Shown one piece after another: positions 8,921 through 17,788 of a stretch of 64,000 nt of DNA. A model generated the notes under the pieces. It did not search any database and was not told the origin of the DNA. It saw only the letters and a program-made list of their open reading frames with translations. Made by a program: the position numbers and the translations under genes. Numbering within the stretch: position 1 is the stretch's first letter; each line of letters starts with the position of its first letter. The stretch is from Bacillus_BA fengqiuensis (GTDB lineage: Bacteria > Bacillota > Bacilli > Bacillales > Bacillaceae_H), in the NCBI GenBank assembly GCA_030813035.1, contig JAUSTV010000007.1. One strand, written 5' to 3'.

Positions 8921-8950
8921 AAGGCACACGATAAGTGTGTCTTTTTTTAT
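8921..8950 (+). terminator. Terminator after recA
   Basis: GGCACAC/GTGTGTC stem with GATAA loop and a run of seven T. Confidence 0.85.
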
Positions 8951-9199
8951 AAACCTTTGACTAGCATCCAGCACAAATGACTTTATAAAAAACGATAAAG
9001 TCCATAGTTTTCAAGGCAGACAAAGTATGACAGACTTGACAATAAAATTCACCGCCTTTACAATTAAATTGTATATTTTCCATTTTTCAAGTATTGAGGA
9101 TTGCTAAAAGCCTTTGTGTGTATGTTGAAACATGAAACAATATACATGCCGACAATTTTTAAAGTTACTAACAAGTTCATAGCAAGAGGAGGTGATATG

Positions 9200-10759
9200 A
9201 TGGAACCTACAACTATCATCTTCATTTTGCTTGCCATGATCGTCGGTGCAGTTGTTGGCTTTTTTGGTCGCAAATCGATTGCGGAAGCTAAAATAGCGGG
9301 GGCAAAGTCCGCTGCTGAGCAAATCATCGATGAAGCGAACCGTGAGGCGGACGCCCTAAAGAAAGAAGCCCTGCTTGAAGCGAAAGATGAAATTCATACT
9401 ATTCGTACAGAGGCGGAACAAGATATTCGTGATCGAAGAATTGAACTTCAAAAACAAGAAAATCGATTAATGCAAAAAGAAGAGAATCTTGACCGTAAGG
9501 ATGAATCTTTAGATAAGCGAGAAGCGATGTTAGAAAAGAAAGAAGATTCTCTCGCTAATAGACAACAGCAGATTGAAGAAATGGAAAGCAAAGTGGAAGA
9601 GATGGTGCGTAACCAACAAGCGGAGTTGGAGCGTATTTCAAGTTTAACACGAGAAGATGCACGTCAAATTATCATTGAACGTGTCGAAAATGAACTTTCA
9701 CATGAGCTTGCTCTAATGGTAAAAGAAACAGAAAACCGTGCGAAAGAAGAAGCAGATAAGAAAGCGAAGGAAATCCTTTCTCTTGCAATTCAACGTTGTG
9801 CAGCTGATCATGTAGCAGAAACAACGGTATCGGTTGTTAACTTACCAAATGATGAAATGAAGGGTCGTATCATCGGCCGTGAAGGACGCAATATCCGTAC
9901 ATTAGAAACATTGACAGGTATTGATTTGATTATTGACGATACACCAGAGGCAGTTATTTTGTCTGGTTTTGATCCTATTCGTCGTGAGACGGCAAGAATC
10001 GCTCTTGATAAACTCGTTCAAGATGGACGCATTCACCCTGCTCGAATCGAGGAGATGGTGGAAAAGTCACGTCGTGAAGTGGACGAGTATATCCGCGAAG
10101 TGGGTGAACAAACAACATTCGAAGTTGGTGTTCACGGTCTCCATCCGGATTTAATTAAAATTTTAGGTCGCTTGAAATTCAGAACAAGCTATGGCCAAAA
10201 CGTGTTAAAGCACTCTATGGAAGTATCTTTCTTAGCAGGCTTAATGGCTGCTGAGTTAGGTGAAGACGAAGTGCTCGCAAGACGTGCAGGCCTGTTGCAT
10301 GATATCGGAAAAGCGATTGACCATGAAGTAGAAGGAAGCCACGTTGAAATCGGTGTGGAATTAGCAACGAAATATAAAGAACATCCAGTTGTTATAAATG
10401 CCATTGCTTCACATCATGGCGATACCGAACCAACATCCATTATCGCGGTTCTTGTAGCTGCAGCGGATGCTTTATCTGCGGCACGCCCAGGAGCGCGAAG
10501 TGAGACGCTGGAGAACTACATTCGCCGTCTTGAAAAACTGGAAGAGATTTCAGAATCATACGAAGGTGTAGAGAAATCGTTTGCGATTCAAGCCGGACGT
10601 GAAGTCCGTATCATGGTAAAGCCAGATTCGATCAACGATTTAGAAGCACATCGATTAGCACGTGATATTCGCAAGCGAATTGAAGAGGAGCTGGACTATC
10701 CAGGTCACATCAAAGTAACGGTTATTCGTGAAACAAGAGCAGTCGAATACGCAAAATAA
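9200..10759 (+). CDS. rny: Ribonuclease Y
   Basis: Membrane-anchored endoribonuclease that starts bulk mRNA decay, 519 residues. Order: N-terminal transmembrane helix (about 5-25), a long charged coiled coil (about 30-200), a KH RNA-binding domain (GRIIGREGRNIRTLE), an HD catalytic domain with GLLHDIGKAID and SHHGD, and a conserved C-terminal end (HIKVTVIRETRAVEYAK). ATG 9200 is used with AGGAGG 7 bases upstream; the adjacent ATG 9197 is possible. Followed by ymdB as in B. subtilis. Confidence 0.97.
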   Translation: MEPTTIIFILLAMIVGAVVGFFGRKSIAEAKIAGAKSAAEQIIDEANREADALKKEALLEAKDEIHTIRTEAEQDIRDRRIELQKQENRLMQKEENLDRKDESLDKREAMLEKKEDSLANRQQQIEEMESKVEEMVRNQQAELERISSLTREDARQIIIERVENELSHELALMVKETENRAKEEADKKAKEILSLAIQRCAADHVAETTVSVVNLPNDEMKGRIIGREGRNIRTLETLTGIDLIIDDTPEAVILSGFDPIRRETARIALDKLVQDGRIHPARIEEMVEKSRREVDEYIREVGEQTTFEVGVHGLHPDLIKILGRLKFRTSYGQNVLKHSMEVSFLAGLMAAELGEDEVLARRAGLLHDIGKAIDHEVEGSHVEIGVELATKYKEHPVVINAIASHHGDTEPTSIIAVLVAAADALSAARPGARSETLENYIRRLEKLEEISESYEGVEKSFAIQAGREVRIMVKPDSINDLEAHRLARDIRKRIEEELDYPGHIKVTVIRETRAVEYAK

Positions 10760-10807
10760 AAGACCTTCTACCCGTAAGGAGCTAGTGCTCATTATGGCAA
10801 GAAGAAA

Positions 10808-10865
10808 CGAAAAGAGGTCGGGAACGCCAAAAACATTTGTCGTTCTCGACCTCTTTTCGACTGCT
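10808..10865 (+). terminator. Long hairpin terminator after rny
   Basis: CGAAAAGAGGTCG-GAACG pairs with CGTTC-CGACCTCTTTTCG; about 18 paired bases. It partly separates rny from ymdB. Confidence 0.75.
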
Positions 10866-10924
10866 CGACTATGATATGGTACACTATGAGACAATGAACT
10901 AGATTACATAAAAGGGGCTTTACA

Positions 10925-11719
10925 ATGAAAATTCTTTTTGTTGGAGACGTAGTTGGCTCTCCAGGTCGAGAAATGATTGAAACATACTTACCGAAACTAA
11001 AGCAAAAGTACTTGCCGTCCATCACCATTGTCAATGGAGAGAATGCAGCGAGCGGAAAAGGAATCACCGAAAAAATTTACCGCCGTTTTCTTGAACTTGG
11101 TGCCAATGTTGTGACGCTCGGCAATCATGCATGGGATAAAAAAGACATCTTTGAATTCATCGATGATGCTAAACAACTGGTTCGCCCTGCCAATTTCCCG
11201 GAAGGAACGCCTGGAAAGGGAATTGTATATTTCACTTGCGATAAGCAAGAGGTGGCGGTCATCAATTTGCAAGGCCGTACGTTTATGCCTCCTCTTGATT
11301 GTCCATTTAAAAAAGCTGATGAATTGATCGATGAAGCGAAAAAACGAGCTTCGATCATTTTTGTTGATTTCCATGCAGAGGCCACAAGTGAAAAGCAGGC
11401 GCTTGGATGGTATTTAGATGGAAAGGTAACAGCTGTCGTAGGGACGCATACACATGTTCAAACAGCTGATAACCGCATTTTGCCGAATGGAACAGCTTAT
11501 ATCTCGGATGTCGGGATGACGGGTCCGTATGACGGCATTTTAGGGGTCGATCGCGATGCGGTCATCAAAAGGTTTTTAACGAATCTTCCTGTCCGTTTTG
11601 AAGTGACGGAAGGCCGTACACAGCTCAGTGCGATAATCATTGATGTTGATAATAAGACAGGGAAAGCGAAGAAAATCGATCGGATTTTAATTAACGATGA
11701 TTTTCCGTTTTTTGAATAA
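10925..11719 (+). CDS. ymdB: Metallophosphoesterase YmdB (2',3'-cNMP phosphodiesterase)
   Basis: YmdB family dinuclear metal phosphoesterase, 264 residues. Metal ligands are visible: D8 (FVGDVVG), E39/N40 (VNGENAA), N67 and H68 (GNHAWD), H in FVDFHAEAT and the THTHVQT pair. In B. subtilis it hydrolyses 2',3'-cyclic nucleotides and governs biofilm/motility choice. ATG has AAAAGGGG upstream. It lies between rny and spoVS in the conserved order. Confidence 0.96.
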   Translation: MKILFVGDVVGSPGREMIETYLPKLKQKYLPSITIVNGENAASGKGITEKIYRRFLELGANVVTLGNHAWDKKDIFEFIDDAKQLVRPANFPEGTPGKGIVYFTCDKQEVAVINLQGRTFMPPLDCPFKKADELIDEAKKRASIIFVDFHAEATSEKQALGWYLDGKVTAVVGTHTHVQTADNRILPNGTAYISDVGMTGPYDGILGVDRDAVIKRFLTNLPVRFEVTEGRTQLSAIIIDVDNKTGKAKKIDRILINDDFPFFE

Positions 11720-11795
11720 ATTGAGTATTTCTCCTGTGAGGGAACATTGCCAGACATAGTTGGCTAAAGATGGAGAGAATGAAAAGAATCCAGTT

Positions 11796-11829
11796 AAAAG
11801 AGGCAGCCTTTGTAGGTTGCCTCTTTTTA
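11796..11829 (+). terminator. Terminator after ymdB
   Basis: AAAAGAGGCA.CC/GG.TGCCTCTTTTT hairpin. Confidence 0.85.
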
Positions 11830-11872
11830 GAAGAGAGATTGATTGAATTTTTTGAAAAAAAAGGAAGGGTAA

Positions 11873-11902
11873 GCAGGAATACGTTCCAAATATCGTGAAT
11901 AT
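11873..11902 (+). promoter_or_regulatory. Sigma-H-like promoter of spoVS
   Basis: GCAGGAATA (11873-11881) and GTGAATAT (11895-11902) fit the sigma-H consensus (RnAGGAwww / RnGAATww) with a 13-base spacer, one longer than usual. spoVS of B. subtilis is under sigma-H, which supports the call. Confidence 0.6.
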
Positions 11903-11979
11903 AGTATCAGTGAAATCAGTTATCCCATTGTTCTAATGAACACTCAGCATACATTGTAAAGAATAAGGAGGAGCTCGGA

Positions 11980-12240
11980 ATGGAAATATTAAAAGTTTCA
12001 GCAAAATCTAACCCAAATTCTGTGGCTGGTGCACTTGCGGGGGTACTACGTGAAAGAGGGGCAGCAGAAATTCAAGCGATTGGAGCAGGAGCTTTAAATC
12101 AGGCCGTAAAGGCTGTAGCGATTGCCAGAGGGTTTGTGGCGCCAAGTGGTGTTGACTTGATTTGTATTCCGGCATTTACGGATATTCAAATAGATGGTGA
12201 AGAAAGAACAGCCATTAAGTTAATTGTAGAGCCGCGATAA
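11980..12240 (+). CDS. spoVS: Stage V sporulation protein S
   Basis: SpoVS, 86 residues, an Alba-like nucleic-acid-binding fold protein. The sequence (LKVSAKSNPNSVAGALAG near the start, IDGEERTAIKLIVEPR near the end) is essentially invariant in bacilli. Needed for coat assembly and core dehydration and affects septation. AAGGAGGAG precedes the ATG. Upstream is a sigma-H-like promoter. Confidence 0.97.
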   Translation: MEILKVSAKSNPNSVAGALAGVLRERGAAEIQAIGAGALNQAVKAVAIARGFVAPSGVDLICIPAFTDIQIDGEERTAIKLIVEPR

Positions 12241-12367
12241 TGTAAACCTTTATGAGAGGACAAGACTGCCGACAATGGTGTGCCGCTCTTAGAGGCAGTT
12301 ATCTCTCTTTTGCAGCGATGAAATGATGCGCTGTCAAAAAAGGGATAAATATGGAGGGGAAATGAGG

Positions 12368-12413
12368 CGTCATGGGAAATCCTTTTTCTTACGGATTTCC
12401 CATGACGTTTTAT
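12368..12413 (+). terminator. 15-bp perfect inverted repeat, likely terminator
   Basis: CGTCATGGGAAATCC pairs perfectly with GGATTTCCCATGACG around a 10-base loop and is followed by TTTTATTT. It lies about 130 bases after spoVS and just before the dipeptidase gene. Confidence 0.65.
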
Positions 12414-12471
12414 TTAGTTGAGCGGTTATGTAACTATTGTCTTTTAAACATTGCAGAAAGGGGAGAGGACT

Positions 12472-13392
12472 ATGCAGGTTTTTGATGCCCATTGTGATGT
12501 CCTTATGAAATTGTGGATGAATCCCAATCTCTGCTTCAAAAGAGACCATCGTCTGCATGTGACGCTCGAATCTTTGGAGAAAACGCATGCAAAAGTGCAG
12601 TTGTTTGCGATTTATGTTTCAGAGAGCGTGCCATATGAGCAGCGCTTTGATGCGGCACTCGAAATGGTTCAACTTTTTTATACTCGTATTTTATCCATCC
12701 CGCAAATGAAACTCGTCTGTACAAAACGAGATATCAATCAACTAAAAGAAGGAGAGATCGGGGCAATGCTGACGCTTGAAGGATGTGATGCAATCGGCTG
12801 CAATATTGCTCGGCTGCAAGCCTTATTACGCCTTGGGGTGTCTTCTGTCGGTTTGACATGGAATTATAGCAATGCGGCAGCGGATGGCATTTTGGAAGAA
12901 AGGGGAGCGGGCCTTTCCTCTTTTGGCAAACAAGTCGTACAAGTAAATAACGAAGCAAAAGTGTGGACCGATGTCTCCCATCTATCTGTCAAAGGATTTT
13001 GGGATGTCATGGAGACAGCGGATTATCCCATCGCTTCTCATTCCAACGTGTATTCCTTATGCCCCCATCCGCGAAACTTAAAGGATGAGCAAATAAAAGC
13101 GCTTATAGACCGAAATGGAATCATGGGCATTACATTCGTCCCGGCATTTTTAACAGAGCGGCATGAGGTAACAGTTGATGATATTTTACGCCATGTTGAA
13201 TATGTATGCGAGTTAGGGGGCGAACATCATCTCGGATTCGGCTCGGATTTCGATGGAATTGTTGATACGGTAAAGGGGCTGCATAATTATCGGGGATACG
13301 ATTTGTTAATCAATAAGCTGTTGAAACATTATACTACTAAACAAGTAAATAACTTGCTTTTTAACAATTTTTATAGAAAAATGCCAAAATAA
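12472..13392 (+). CDS. Membrane dipeptidase (peptidase M19 family)
   Basis: Renal dipeptidase-like zinc hydrolase of 306 residues. Metal-binding motifs are visible: DAHCD at residues 4-8, LEGCDA (bridging glutamate), SHSNVYSL (histidine) and CPHPRNL, plus GFGSDFDG near the end. It would hydrolyse dipeptides, possibly with a D-residue. ATG 12472 follows GGGGAGAGG. It stands alone between spoVS and korA; no signal peptide, so cytoplasmic. Confidence 0.9.
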   Translation: MQVFDAHCDVLMKLWMNPNLCFKRDHRLHVTLESLEKTHAKVQLFAIYVSESVPYEQRFDAALEMVQLFYTRILSIPQMKLVCTKRDINQLKEGEIGAMLTLEGCDAIGCNIARLQALLRLGVSSVGLTWNYSNAAADGILEERGAGLSSFGKQVVQVNNEAKVWTDVSHLSVKGFWDVMETADYPIASHSNVYSLCPHPRNLKDEQIKALIDRNGIMGITFVPAFLTERHEVTVDDILRHVEYVCELGGEHHLGFGSDFDGIVDTVKGLHNYRGYDLLINKLLKHYTTKQVNNLLFNNFYRKMPK

Positions 13393-13596
13393 CAAAAAGT
13401 CCAAAAATATTCATATTTTCGTCACGAAATAGTTGGAAAGGGTTGCATTTTTACAGGGATAGGTCTAGAATTGTAAGCAATTAGTACATATCCAAACAAT
13501 GATATAGATTTATATACAATTTTTCATTCTAGTGATTTGCTTGGAGAAGTGCCACACTAATACTCGTAGATCATCGTATTTAAAGGGGTGTAAGAC

Positions 13597-15336
13597 ATGG
13601 TAAAACAACTTTCATGGAAAGTTGGCGGACAACAAGGGGAAGGCATTGAAAGTACAGGGGAAATTTTCTCCATCGCATTAAATCGATTGGGGTACTATTT
13701 ATATGGGTATCGCCACTTTTCATCTCGTATTAAAGGTGGTCATACTAACAATAAAATTCGTGTAAGCACGACTCAAGTTCGTTCAGTCTCTGACGACCTT
13801 GATATATTAGTAGCTTTTGACCAAGAAACCATTGACGTGAACTTCCATGAGCTTCGAGATGGCGGGATTGTCATTGCAGATGCAAAATTCAACCCGACCA
13901 TTCCAGAAAGCACTACAATTACATTATACTCTGTTCCATTTACAGAGATTGCAACTGAACTAGGGACTTCATTAATGAAAAACATGGTAGCAGTCGGTGC
14001 ATCGAGTGCCGTTCTTGATTTAGATGTTGAAGTATTCCAGGAAATGGTTCAAGAAATTTTCGGCCGAAAAGGCCAGCAAGTAGTAGATAAAAATCTTGAA
14101 GCCATTCGCCGCGGTGCCGAGTTTGTTCAACAACAGGTCGGCGATAATGTACAGACGATGAAGCTTGAAAAAGCGGACGGTCAAAAACGTATGTTCATGA
14201 TCGGTAACGATGCGATTGCATTAGGAGCAGTTGCGGCAGGTTCACGCTTTATGCCTGCATATCCTATTACTCCAGCGTCAGAAATTATGGAATATCTGAT
14301 TAAAGAGCTTCCAAAGCTAGGTGGAACCGTTATTCAAACAGAAGATGAGATTGCGGCATGTACGATGGCCATCGGTGCAAACTACGCTGGTGTCCGTGCA
14401 TTAACGGCATCTGCTGGACCTGGTCTTTCATTAATGATGGAAGCGATCGGTTTATCTGGGATTACAGAAACACCTGTCGTGATCATTGATACACAACGCG
14501 GAGGCCCAAGTACAGGTCTTCCGACCAAACAAGAGCAATCTGATTTGATGGCAATGATTTATGGTACCCATGGTGAAATTCCAAAGATTGTAATGGCACC
14601 AAGTACTGTAGAAGAAGCATTTTATGATACAGTGGAAGCGTTTAATCTTGCAGAGGAATATCAATGTCCGGTTATCCTTTTAACAGATTTACAGCTTTCT
14701 TTAGGGAAACAAACGGTAGAGCCGTTACAATATGATAAAGTAGAAATTCGCCGCGGTAAACTTGACTTAAACGCTCAATTGCCTGAGATAGAGAACAAAG
14801 GGTATTTCAAGCGTTATGAAGTAACAGAAGACGGTGTATCACCGCGTGTGGTTCCTGGTATGGTAAATGGTATTCACCATGTAACAGGTGTAGAGCATGA
14901 TGAAACTGGTAAGCCATCTGAGGCGACAACAAACCGTAGAGCACAAATGGACAAGCGCCTTCGCAAAACGGAAAACATCAACTTCAAAACACCGGTGCAT
15001 AAAGATGCTAAACATGAAGAAGCAGATCTTTTAATCGTCGGTTTTAACTCAACTCGAGGTGCGATTGAAGAGGCGATGGCTCGTTTAGAGAATGATGGCT
15101 TGAAAGTAAACCATGCGCATGTTCGTCTGATTCATCCGTTCCCGACAGATGAGATTTTGCCTCTTGTTCAATCAGCTAAAAAAGTGGCTGTTGTGGAAAA
15201 CAATGCAACAGGGCAGCTTGCAAATATTATGAAAATGAATGTAGGGCACGCTGAGAAGATTTCAAAGGTAGTAAAATACGATGGAAATCCATTCATACCA
15301 CATGAAGTTTATTCAAAATGCAAGGAGTTGTTCTAA
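13597..15336 (+). CDS. korA: 2-oxoacid:acceptor oxidoreductase, alpha subunit
   Basis: Alpha (fused gamma-alpha) subunit of a 2-oxoglutarate/2-oxoacid:ferredoxin oxidoreductase, 579 residues. The N-terminal gamma domain (VGGQQGEGIESTGEIF, residues 6-190) precedes the pyrimidine-binding alpha domain (FMPAYPITPASEIMEYL, QTEDEIAAC, SAGPGLSLMMEAIG). With KorB it would convert a 2-oxoacid and CoA to acyl-CoA while reducing ferredoxin. Its stop and the korB start are adjacent, so the two are one operon. A 200-base upstream gap holds AAAGGGGTG before the ATG and no other gene. Confidence 0.93.
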   Translation: MVKQLSWKVGGQQGEGIESTGEIFSIALNRLGYYLYGYRHFSSRIKGGHTNNKIRVSTTQVRSVSDDLDILVAFDQETIDVNFHELRDGGIVIADAKFNPTIPESTTITLYSVPFTEIATELGTSLMKNMVAVGASSAVLDLDVEVFQEMVQEIFGRKGQQVVDKNLEAIRRGAEFVQQQVGDNVQTMKLEKADGQKRMFMIGNDAIALGAVAAGSRFMPAYPITPASEIMEYLIKELPKLGGTVIQTEDEIAACTMAIGANYAGVRALTASAGPGLSLMMEAIGLSGITETPVVIIDTQRGGPSTGLPTKQEQSDLMAMIYGTHGEIPKIVMAPSTVEEAFYDTVEAFNLAEEYQCPVILLTDLQLSLGKQTVEPLQYDKVEIRRGKLDLNAQLPEIENKGYFKRYEVTEDGVSPRVVPGMVNGIHHVTGVEHDETGKPSEATTNRRAQMDKRLRKTENINFKTPVHKDAKHEEADLLIVGFNSTRGAIEEAMARLENDGLKVNHAHVRLIHPFPTDEILPLVQSAKKVAVVENNATGQLANIMKMNVGHAEKISKVVKYDGNPFIPHEVYSKCKELF

Positions 15337-15337
15337 A

Positions 15338-16204
15338 ATGGCAACATTCAAAGATTTTCGTAATAACGTAAAACCAAACTGGTGTCCAGGATGCGGAGAC
15401 TTCTCCGTGCAGGCAGCGATTCAGCGTGCGGCTGCTAATGTTGGTCTTGAACCGCAAGATTTAGCGGTTGTTTCAGGTATCGGCTGTTCTGGTCGTATTT
15501 CCGGTTATATCAATTCATATGGATTTCATGGTATTCATGGACGCTCTTTACCGATTGCCCAGGGTGTTAAAATGGCAAACCGCGATTTGACAGTTATTGC
15601 TTCAGGCGGTGACGGCGACGGCTTTGCGATTGGTATGGGACACACAGTACATGCCATTCGCCGTAACATTGACATCACATATATTGTCATGGATAACCAA
15701 ATCTACGGTTTAACAAAAGGCCAAACATCTCCACGCAGTGAGATTGGTTTTAAAACAAAGAGTACGCCGCAAGGATCGGTTGAGTCAGCACTTTCTGTTA
15801 TGGAACTGGCTTTAACGGCTGGTGCCACATTTATCGCGCAAAGCTTCTCAACTGACCTTAAAGAGTTAACTTCTTTAATCGAACAAGGTATTCAACATAA
15901 AGGCTTCTCGTTAATTAACGTATTTAGTCCTTGTGTAACATACAATAAAGTAAATACTTATGATTGGTTTAAAGAAAACCTAACAAGCTTAAGTACTATT
16001 GAAGGGTACGACCCAAGCAATCGCAATATGGCGATGCAAACTTTGATGGACAAAAAAAGCTTAGTAACAGGTCTTATCTACCAAAACAAAGAGCAAAAAT
16101 CGTATCAAGAGCTTGCGCATGGATACAGTGAAACACCTCTTGTGCATGCAGATTTAGATTTACCTGAAGAGCAGTTCAAAAAATTAGTGGCTGAATTTAT
16201 GTGA
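15338..16204 (+). CDS. korB: 2-oxoacid:ferredoxin oxidoreductase, beta subunit
   Basis: TPP-binding beta subunit, 288 residues. Cysteines in NWCPGCGDFS and GIGCSGR are the expected [4Fe-4S] ligands; GDGDGFAIGMGHTVHA plus DNQIYGLTKGQ is the TPP/Mg site. ATG 15338 overlaps the korA end context with AAGGAG upstream. Works only with KorA. A strong terminator follows. Confidence 0.94.
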   Translation: MATFKDFRNNVKPNWCPGCGDFSVQAAIQRAAANVGLEPQDLAVVSGIGCSGRISGYINSYGFHGIHGRSLPIAQGVKMANRDLTVIASGGDGDGFAIGMGHTVHAIRRNIDITYIVMDNQIYGLTKGQTSPRSEIGFKTKSTPQGSVESALSVMELALTAGATFIAQSFSTDLKELTSLIEQGIQHKGFSLINVFSPCVTYNKVNTYDWFKENLTSLSTIEGYDPSNRNMAMQTLMDKKSLVTGLIYQNKEQKSYQELAHGYSETPLVHADLDLPEEQFKKLVAEFM

Positions 16205-16210
16205 TCGGCA

Positions 16211-16250
16211 AAATCCCGGTTTAAGCGAGAGCTTAAACCGGGATTTTTTA
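16211..16250 (+). terminator. Terminator after korAB
   Basis: About 15 perfectly paired bases (AATCCCGGTTTAAGC and its complement) with a T6 tail. Confidence 0.9.
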
Positions 16251-16430
16251 GTATTAGAATGCCAAAACTCGTCTTATGCTTGTCGCCGATAGGCGGGAGC
16301 CTTGCGCTTTTCTTATTTTTTAGGCGGATATCCCAATTTTTTAGTACATGATTTGACAGAACAGAATATGATGTAAATAACAATCATGAGGCATATAACA
16401 GGTGGGAGAGTGTTGGCGGTGGGAGAGCAA

Positions 16431-17459
16431 ATGAAGGCCATCATGAAACATCATCGCGGGTTTGGTGCGAAATTGGAACTGGTTAACCATCCTTTAATAA
16501 AGGAAGATGAAGTATTAGTGAAGGTGAAGGCGACATCCATTTGTGGAACAGATCTTCATATTTATAAGTGGGATGAATGGGCGCAAAGCCGCATAAAGCC
16601 GCCTTATATTTTTGGCCATGAATTTGCGGGAGAAGTTGTGGGCATCGGAAAGAGAGTGAATCATCTTCAAATAGGAGATAACGTATCCGGTGAAACTCAC
16701 GTAGTGTGTGGAAGGTGTCTTCAATGCTTAAGGGGAGAATACCATGTTTGCCGGCAGACGAACATCCTTGGTGTGGATATACCAGGATGTTTTGCCGAAT
16801 ATGTGAAGGTACCGTTCAGAAATGTTTGGAAAAATCCGATTGGTATGCCTTTTGAACTTGCTTCCATTCAGGAGCCGATGGGCAATGCCGCTCATACGGT
16901 ATTATCAGGAGAGATTACAGGAAGAACAGTGGCAGTGATAGGTTGTGGTCCCATCGGGTTAATGGCGATTGGAATCGCTTCAGCAACGGGGGCAGCAAAA
17001 ATATTGGCATTTGACATAAACGAATACCGATTGAATTTGGCTATGCAAATGGGGGCAACGGCTATATGTCATGCCATAAAAGAGAACTCTGTTGAGCAAG
17101 CCTTGAAGTGGACGGATGGAAACGGGGTAGATGTCGTTTGTGAAATGTCAGGGAATCCAGCGGCTATCCGACAAGGATTCAAGATGGTGACCAACGGTGG
17201 ACGCATCTCCATTTTGAGTTTGCCTGCTCGGCCAGTCGAAGTTGATATAACGAATGACATCGTGTTTAAAGGAGTGACTGTCCAGGGGATTACTGGAAGA
17301 AAAATGTTTGCTACTTGGCAGCAAGTATCCCAGTTGCTACAATCAGGAAACGTTAATATAGCACCTCTTATTACTCACCGGCTTCCCCTTGAAAAATTCG
17401 AAGAAGGCTTCGATTTAATGATGCAAGGAAATTGCGGGAAAATCATTTTACATCCATAG
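16431..17459 (+). CDS. tdh: L-threonine 3-dehydrogenase
   Basis: Zinc-dependent medium-chain dehydrogenase, 342 residues, oxidising threonine to 2-amino-3-ketobutyrate with NAD+. Catalytic zinc residues are in SICGTD and GHEFAGEV, structural zinc cysteines in CGRCLQCLRGEYHVC, and the Rossmann motif is GCGPIGLMA. The EMSGNPAAI and VFKGVTVQGITGRKMF stretches match Tdh. ATG 16431 follows GTGGGAG. The usual partner kbl (2-amino-3-ketobutyrate CoA ligase) is not adjacent. Confidence 0.92.
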   Translation: MKAIMKHHRGFGAKLELVNHPLIKEDEVLVKVKATSICGTDLHIYKWDEWAQSRIKPPYIFGHEFAGEVVGIGKRVNHLQIGDNVSGETHVVCGRCLQCLRGEYHVCRQTNILGVDIPGCFAEYVKVPFRNVWKNPIGMPFELASIQEPMGNAAHTVLSGEITGRTVAVIGCGPIGLMAIGIASATGAAKILAFDINEYRLNLAMQMGATAICHAIKENSVEQALKWTDGNGVDVVCEMSGNPAAIRQGFKMVTNGGRISILSLPARPVEVDITNDIVFKGVTVQGITGRKMFATWQQVSQLLQSGNVNIAPLITHRLPLEKFEEGFDLMMQGNCGKIILHP

Positions 17460-17788
17460 GTAAAGATAACTGAAAGTATACAAAGAAAGCATTTTACAAG
17501 AACAAGCCCAAAATCTTGCCATCCATAATGCTGATCAAGAAAACCATCCATGAAAGTGGGAACGATAGGTCATTTCGATATGGGAATATGTTCATAAGTG
17601 TGCTATGATAATGACTAGTTTACTGAAAAAGAGAGGGAAGCCTCTCTTTTTCTATGTATAAGTGTGATGAATGATACCTTTCATCACACTTATTAGTTTC
17701 AATCTCATATCCGGTTATTGTTTGTTAGGTTAGGAACATATATACTAAAATAATGTGACGAGTTTTTATTGTTGAAAGGAGAAAAAGC
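17460..17788 (+). other. Gene-free stretch between tdh and miaB
   Basis: About 330 bases with no supportable ORF. It holds two hairpins: AAAAAGAGAGG/CCTCTCTTTTT at 17626-17652, a clear terminator, and AAGTGTGATGA/TCATCACACTT at 17660-17691. The miaB promoter should lie between 17700 and 17765. Confidence 0.7.
17626..17652 (+). terminator. Hairpin terminator between tdh and miaB
   Basis: AAAAAGAGAGG-GAAG-CCTCTCTTTTT, perfect stem of 11 bases. Confidence 0.8.
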
